From Amaurobius ferox (taxonomy: Eukaryota > Arthropoda > Arachnida > Araneae > Amaurobiidae): a DNA stretch of 64,000 bases. This document shows, piece after piece, positions 57,390 through 64,000 of the stretch. The stretch is from the NCBI GenBank assembly GCA_951213105.1, contig OX578146.1, forward strand, positions 56,613,069 through 56,677,068, written 5' to 3'. The position numbers and the translations under genes were made by a program. The first letter of the stretch is position 1. The number at the start of each line of letters is the position of its first letter. The notes under the pieces are model-generated. The model saw only the letters and a program-made list of their open reading frames with translations. It ran no database searches and was not told where the DNA came from.

Positions 57390-59131
57390 CTATTGATCTT
57401 AGAAGCATATTTATTGTAGTACTGCATAATGTTCTGTATAATAGTCATTGTTCCGTGATATCTTTTTCACAGACCTGGTACTTCAATATCTATATTGTTA
57501 TTATGTTTCTAATTATAGTTTATTGCAGAGTTCTAATGCAGAACATATCATATATGTTATTTTTCACTTCAATTTATATACACGTTCATTCCATTATATT
57601 AAAATATATTGAATTCGTTACCTTCATTTCCTATTTTTACAGATGTAAATATTTTTACACAGTCTTTTAGCTGTATATATTTCTTATTTGTTAATACAAT
57701 TAACATGTTATATACTTTTTTTGCGTGTATAAATTATGGCTATTTTGACACCAAATTTATCTAGCGCATTTAAAATATGAAACATATATACTATTTTCGC
57801 TACGCCAAAATATACTGCATCTCACAACACTATCATCCGTCCCTTAAATTTATCTTCTCTGGCTTTCTTATCGTGCAAATCAGAGAGCGAGTGGGAGGTG
57901 AAAAAAAAAAGAAAAGAAAGAAAAAACTCGCTTGACCGAAAAGAAGAATTCCTCTCTTCCCCTAACGCGTTTCCACGGCAACTGCGTATCTCTTGACCTG
58001 GACGGCGACCCTGAATGGGTGGATTCATTGTTTGCAGAGCGCAAACTTATGTAAAACGGGATTTAACTGCCTTTTGCATGTATCGCTAAAGATTTAATCG
58101 TTATCGTTCAATTTTGGCGGTATCCTATCTACAAAGCGCGGACTTTTGAGTCATCACACTGACTGCATCGCTATTATTTCACACGGTAAGCTTCCGAGTA
58201 TCCTTTTGAGGTTTCTGGGACTCCACATTTTTATACATTGTGTATTATATTTTTATTTATTTTACATATGTTGTTGTTAATTCTATTTAATTTAATATAT
58301 ATATATATATATTTTTTCCTTATCTTATGACCTTAACACAGATCTGATTGTTGACTAATTATGATTTCAATTTCATGTACTCTTTATTCATTGGATTTAT
58401 TTATCCTTTGTTGCAACAACGCGTGATATATTTATTTATATGTAGTATAATGAATATACTATGGTTTATTGTTATGTTATTGATTTAACTGACTTTATGT
58501 TCCCAATTCAACATAAATTTACATATTTATTTATATTTAAATATCATTCTTTCATATTTAATTTTATCTGTTATTTCTTTTTATTTGCTGTGATGTTTAA
58601 TTACTGCAATAATTTCTTAATAATACTAAATCATTTATCATTTTACATACAATTTAATGTCTTTTCCAAATGTATTTTGTTTTATTTTACCGGCCGGTAT
58701 TTTTAAATAACTATAATTCCCTGTGTGTGTGTGTGTGTATTTCCTTATTTGTGTAACTCCCTGCTTTTCAACTGTAGAGTGTTTTTTTTTCTTAGGATTG
58801 ATATTTTTATAGTGCTATAATACAAAACATTTAAGAATATGAGTGTTTTGATAAAATTAATGTATGCACTATTAATGCCTAATAAAATTATATAATGAGT
58901 TATAATTTAAATACAAATACACGCTAAGTTATAATTTCAGTTTACTTTGAATGGCTGTAAATGGGAGTTCTTGTGATATTCGATACATTTTATACACACA
59001 AATACACAACCAGTTATCAAGCAATTATAAAATTTACTTTGAAGTAGGATGAACTGCTAAATTGATATCAACTAGTAAGCTTTGGACTAGTTTGCTTTCA
59101 ATTTTTATCATTGTCCACAAATTATGTTTTT
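57390..59131. other. AT-rich, no gene recognised
   Basis: 57,835-58,030 is purine-rich and GC-richer (GAAAAGAAAGAAAAAAC, ACGCGTTTCCACGGCAAC) with a 68-codon minus frame of no recognised family. A (TG)n run lies at 58,722-58,738. Confidence 0.45.
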
Positions 59132-60039
59132 ACTTTCCTTATATACATAATGTATAAGGAAAGTATTGTGACGGGGTCGAAAATTCGAATTCGAGTTTTC
59201 GACGGGAGAGCACGTTTCAAGCATCCCTGATCACGAATCAAACATTTTTGGAGTGTGTGTGTGTGTGTGTCAGTGAGACTGTGGAGACGATAACTGACGA
59301 ACGAATGGACCGATTCGAACCAAATTTGGTACAAAAATCACAATCCGTAAACAATGGAAGCCTTTTGTTTTTATACGCAATCGAATGTTCAGAACCCCCC
59401 TAAATTTTCGAATGACATTTTGAAAAATTCGTCAAAAAATCAAAACCACTAATAAAGTTACGCAAATAGACATTTCCTATGTAATTTTTCATTAGAAAAC
59501 GATTAGCATACATTTTAGAAAGCTAACATGAACCGTTCTCGAGATATTGCACATTTTTCAAAAAAATTATCAAAAAGTCATATAAAATAAACAAAAATAT
59601 TTCCTATTGAGAAACATGTTCACTTTTCATATGTAATATCACACGATTAATTGGGTGACATCATTCTCGTGGATCTAGCTCGTTCCATTCATGAAAAAAG
59701 ATACTTTGAGTAATATTTTTATATTTGAATGCCAATAGCCATTTTTCTGCTGTAAGAATAACTTATTTCTCCGGCCATATCGCTTGGCGAGATTTTGTCT
59801 ACGAATTTGGCGGAATGTCGCCAACTTTGCGACTTTATGAAATGTTGCCAAATTAACGAAAATCACGCCAAATGGATAAAAATGACGCTAAATCAATGAA
59901 AATGACGACTAAATGTCCAAAAATTCAATATTTTAGAAAGAATATTAGTATCCACTATAATAAAAACCTATTTTTGTTACTGTAAAAGTAGTAAATTCAT
60001 TACATTGTATAAGGAAAGTCATGTGTTGCCCACATCAGA
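59132..60039 (-). mobile_element. family A element, copy 5
   Basis: Reverse orientation. The hairpin end ACTTTCCTTATATACATAAT is at 59,132, then GACGGGGTCGAAAATTCGAA, AGCACGTTTCAAGCATCCCTG, (GT)n and CTGACGAACGAATGGACCG. CGCCAA words lie at 59,780-59,890 and the 5' end GTGTTGCCCACATCAGA at 60,023-60,039. Both outer flanks are T-runs (A-runs on the element strand). Confidence 0.85.
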
Positions 60040-60459
60040 TTTTTTTTATTTGTTTAACTGAAAATTATTCACATTCTACACACAATTTTTATCAAACTTT
60101 GTTTACTGTTTAATTATTGATAATTCAGACCTTGAAAATATTTTAATTAGTGCAGTGTTGTGTTTTGTCATGTACAAATTATGATATGAAAATTTGAAAA
60201 GTATGTATTGACACATTGATAAATTTTTTTATGAATACTGAGTAATTTTCATTATTTCTAGCATATATTTTGGACTCTGTGTATATTCATTAGTTGTGCC
60301 AGAAAAATTAGGTCAGTCACAGCTCAACTCCAAAGATAAGTTTTTATTTCTGCTGTAATTCAGAGCACATTAATATAAAGATATATGAAACAACACATGA
60401 GTTTAAAGTTTGTCATTCATTTTCTAATGAAATCGCTCCATTTATTCATAAGATATTGA

Positions 60460-60632
60460 ATTCATGGACACACACGTACTAACAATTAATATACATGCAG
60501 ACACTCACAGACATTACCTCAAAAATGGCCGATTAAAGCTCAAGATTTAAAACGTACTCTTTCGCCGAAAACTCCAAGTCAAATTTTTTACCCTGCCACA
60601 ATACTGTCCCTAAACATATTATATAGGGAAAG
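60460..60632 (+). mobile_element. family A, 3'-end fragment, diverged
   Basis: Ends with CGCCGAAAACTCCAAGTC, CCCTGCCACAATACTG, then TATTATATAGGGAAAG. Only the terminal part is recognisable. Confidence 0.55.
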
Positions 60633-61255
60633 AAAATATATATGTATCAAAAAATTTGTTTTGATAGATTAATAATAACTCATTTGCCTTTGTTTTAAAA
60701 CTAATAAATATTAAAAATATTTTGACAGTTATATATTTTTATTTAGAATGGCTTCATGATTGTCCTAATACCTTTATAATGTCAGACAATAACACAATAT
60801 CAGGTTTTATATAATGAATGAAACTAATTACATATTTTTACCACAAAAGAAATTTTTTTTGTTAAATTAAAAGCTTGGTCCCCCTGCTCGCCAACCCTTG
60901 TAACTCGCCTCATTTCCTACTCCCATTTGCGAGCTATTTCAAACCAAACTAAAGTTTAAATCGGTAAACAGTTAATTTCAGTGTTACCCTATTATTTTTC
61001 CACAAATGTACCAAATTTCATAGTTTTGCATGCTCTTGTTTTTGCGGTAATAAACAGAGAAAATCGATAGATAATACGAAAGAATTGCTTTCACTTCGAA
61101 AGTGCATTTCAATTTATAATTGCCTCTGTCGAATATTTTATAAATTTACGGTGATAAAAGCTCTATTTATCATTGACTAAAATTAATATAGAGAGATATT
61201 GATAAATTTCCTGTTTTCAAAATATTCAAAAATAAAACGTAAAATATCTCGAAAA
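60633..61255. other. AT-rich, no gene recognised
   Basis: Nothing with a motif; only short frames. Confidence 0.45.
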
Positions 61256-61505
61256 TGGCATGTGCTGGCTACACCGGAATGCAAATCACCCATCATCGTG
61301 AACCATTTAGCCGTCACATGATGTTGCCCTGGTGCACCAGTGTGACAGAACACACTACTCCCAATAAAACAACATCCATGCCCGTAGGTGGAACTCGAAC
61401 CCATAACCCACCAGTCGAGAGAGCACAAGGAAACACTTGGCTTGGCTGCTCAGCCACCATGTTGGCCATTGGCACAACTATAACAATGTTGTGCATTGGG
61501 GCCCC
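61256..61505 (-). mobile_element. another tRNA-derived SINE-like sequence
   Basis: On the minus strand, GGTGGCTGAGCAGCC (A box) and GGGTTCGAGTTCCACC (B box) lie about 50 nt apart with a tRNA-Ser/Leu-like spacing. GC content is higher than on both sides. It differs from the main SINE family and lacks the hairpin tail. Confidence 0.55.
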
Positions 61506-61569
61506 ATAAAAGTTTAGGGTCCCACATTAGAAAGAAACATTAAAAAAGTAAAAAGAAATTGTGTGTGAA

Positions 61570-63756
61570 GCGGTATCGCATTTTAATTAGTGGATGTCTT
61601 CTTGCTTGTACTGCAAGACCCCTTGACGCGAGTGAGGTCGTTCAAATGCACTTATGGTTATATTGTGCATCACAAAGTCATTATCTGTGTCTGTCACACT
61701 CCACCACGGATTTTGAAAACTTAACGACAAATTTGGCGGGACATCGATAATTTGGCAACTTTTTTGAAATGCCGCAAAGTTGGCAAAATTAAAAATCACA
61801 AAGTTGAACAAAACTACTTATTTTTGTCCCATTTAATTTCCTTCTTTGAAAACTCAATAAATTGTTTTAATTTATTTTCACTCTGTGAAAATTATTTGCA
61901 AGACAATAAGGCTTTACCTCCCTCAACTCAGAAAACTTTCTTGTGTTCTAAAAACAACAAGCCCACTTAACTGATTTTTACCAATGAGGTAATAAATTGT
62001 AGGCCAGCAAGAATTTTCTCGTTTGAAAACCGGAGAAATGTCGAACTCCATTGAATTATAGTTAAAAACAGCAATTAAAACAGTGTGCGTACACTATCCA
62101 TATCTCATTCATTTTGGAGAGCACTATAAATCTCTAATTAATATACAATGATTCAAATTGCCCCTCTTTCAGCATGTGTGTCTATTTAGCTCTCTATCTG
62201 TCCGAAATGCTTTGCAAAATGTTGATGAAAACGATGCTATATAAACAAAAATGGCTCAAAATTGAAAAATGTAAAATTAAAATATATGTGTGATATTGAT
62301 TTTCCATTTCAGGAACTTTTTTCAATTTATTCAATTGAATACACGGAAGGTTTATTATGTTTCATTAGGGTCTAACCGTCTGTCCGTATATCCAACTTGG
62401 CTACAATTACGAGTATGACATCCTGGGCGACAGATCTGCGACTTCATGAATATATCGGAAAAATCGACAAAAATGCTACTAAACTGATAAAAATTCAATA
62501 ATTCAGATAATTGTTGCCATTAATTGCATTTCGTTTCTTCGATAACTATTGTCGCTTTGAGGAAGTTATTAATTTAATATCCATTGTTAAACATATAATG
62601 AGTTACATTGTTTATGGGACAACTACGTTTCCCTTGGCTTTAGGGATCGTGAATTATTTGCGTTATGTTAGTGGCTGGTATAGCAAGCATTTGTCATTAA
62701 GAAGTTGTATAAGAGATAATAATACTGAATGGAAGATGCGTATGACTCCCATGTATATGTGGACATGCGCACAAGCGCTGCAGGTAGACAGATGCATTTA
62801 AAGCTTTTGCAAATGTACCCTATCATATGACGTGTATTCCAGCTTCTAAGTATATTCAGAAAGATGTAGCTCCAACAATGGTAAAATATCTATAAATTAA
62901 TAAATTTTTGAAATTACAAATGAACATGACAGTACATAAAAATACGCTTTTATAAATTACTCACTGTGTTGCAAAATTATAGCAACGGGTCTAACTATAA
63001 TGACCCAGGTTTTTCTGTCTGTGTTTAACCCTCTCTCTGGGAAGTTTGCCGAAAAATTGGATACTTTTATGACGAAATTGGCGATATTTAAAAAATATTC
63101 CCTAATAGGTGAAAATGTCTCCAAATTTATGAAACTCCCGACAAGGACGCCAAAGTGAAAAAATTTAAAATCAAAACGTCAGAAGAAAATTAATTTTCAG
63201 TTTCAGGAATTTATTTTAATTCAAAGAAATAAATACACGATTGATTTATTTTGTTTCAGTTGGGCATGTCTGTCTATTTGGCTGTCAATCCCAGCTGAAG
63301 TCACATTTAGGCCACAAATCCGGTGATAAAAAAAAACTTGAGCAACGTGTATAGGCTCAAGTAAAATGATAATGCAGAATTGAATTTTTATTTGTAAAAT
63401 AATAATGCTGCAATGGTGATTGCTCAATTTTACCTTATTCCACCAGCAAAAACTGTATTTCACTTATTTAAACCTGGTGAGTTTTTGAAAAATCAAAATT
63501 CACAAAACATCGCCTAATCGACGAAAAGCTGACAAATAACCAAACATTTAATAACTAAGAAATTCTACACAATTGATTAAACTTAATTTCTTTGATAATC
63601 CTTGTTGCTCCGTGAAAATATTAATTTATTATTATTTTTTGTATGAGTTTCACTGCTTGTAGGACAGCTTCGTTTTGTTAGGAAGTCTAGATGAGTGTAA
63701 TTAAATGTAGCTAATTTTGAGAATGATATAGTCCGTATGTTTCGATAGGGAGTGGT
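61570..63756 (+). repeat. H2 dispersed repeat, copy 2
   Basis: Collinear with 23,000-25,170 through GCACTTATGGTTATA, GACAGATCTGCGACTTCA, TTAGTGGCTGGTATAG, ATGACGTGTATTCCAGC and AGGACAGCTTCGTTTTGTTAGG. Breaks off at about 63,756. Confidence 0.82.
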
Positions 63757-64000
63757 GTAAGAATATTTATTTATTTATATGAAAATGCTGCAAGCAACAG
63801 GACATACTCCCAGTAACAGCCTGCAAGAATAAAAATGCATTAAAATAAGCAGTTTAAAATATTATAAAATGCATTAAAAAAACAAATTCTTGACAACAAA
63901 TGATTTTCATAAGCAAATGCAAATAAATATACACAATAAAATATAATATATTTACAACAAATGCTTTTTGAAATATATCTCCGATAAATAAAAAACATCC
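63757..64000. other. unidentified repeat-like end of window
   Basis: Starts TTTATTTATTTATATG, then GCTGCAAGCAACAGGAC. It replaces the expected continuation of H2 and looks like the poly-A-type end of a minus-strand retroposon. Cut by the window edge. Confidence 0.4.

Overview
The window looks like intergenic DNA from a large, AT-rich, repeat-laden arthropod genome. The mix of elements (Jockey and RNase H-bearing LINEs, Gypsy, piggyBac, Tc1/mariner, a Polinton-type integrase, and a 5S/tRNA SINE family) would fit a spider, but this is inference from family resemblance. I found no intact host gene. The best candidate for a non-transposon gene is a broken THAP-domain reading frame at 41,768. Almost everything else is dead or non-autonomous mobile DNA, much of it nested.

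Layout. 1-1,800: a degenerate Jockey-like LINE. 2,840-11,570: Gypsy integrase remnants joined to a long dispersed repeat (called H1 here), invaded by a poly-A-targeting hairpin element (family A), SINE pieces and a piggyBac-like element. 12,100-15,170: two Jockey fragments meeting tail to tail, one of them an almost intact RT on the minus strand. 15,300-19,750: an RT-like fragment and a second H1 copy that carries a nested element (N2) with SINE arrays and a 41-bp tandem repeat. 20,650-21,870: family A again. 23,000-27,620: repeat H2 and a direct duplication in which one 37-bp word has expanded to about 21 copies. 33,330-34,480: a broken piggyBac transposase. 34,850-38,300: a third H1 copy and a Polinton-type integrase. 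39,400-41,040: a ~130-bp tandem repeat split by an RNase H-bearing LINE. 41,350-43,510: the THAP frame, split by family A, which is itself split by a SINE. 44,540-54,660: a fourth H1 copy with SINEs, nested element N1, and a piggyBac-like element split by a 1.7-kb Tc1 copy. 55,500-56,215: a fifth H1 fragment. 57,177-57,390: a 42-bp tandem repeat. 59,130-60,630: family A. 61,570-63,760: H2 again.

How the parts relate. The SINEs share a 3' tail with the RNase H-bearing LINE at 39,540-40,570. The sequence and an 8-bp hairpin are both kept, with compensating base changes in the stem, so that LINE lineage is the likely source of the SINE mobilisation machinery. Empty paralogous sites elsewhere in the window confirm several insertions. 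The most unusual observations are the SINE/LINE tail covariation, the tail-only ~60-bp insertions with perfect target duplications, two 5S-headed SINEs at the same position in two H1 copies, and family A, a hairpin-ended element inserting at A-runs with an apparent 3'-end read-through copy.

Limits: all alignments were done by eye. Boundaries marked approximate may be off by tens of bases, and repeat-family names here (H1, H2, A, N1, N2) are labels for this window only.
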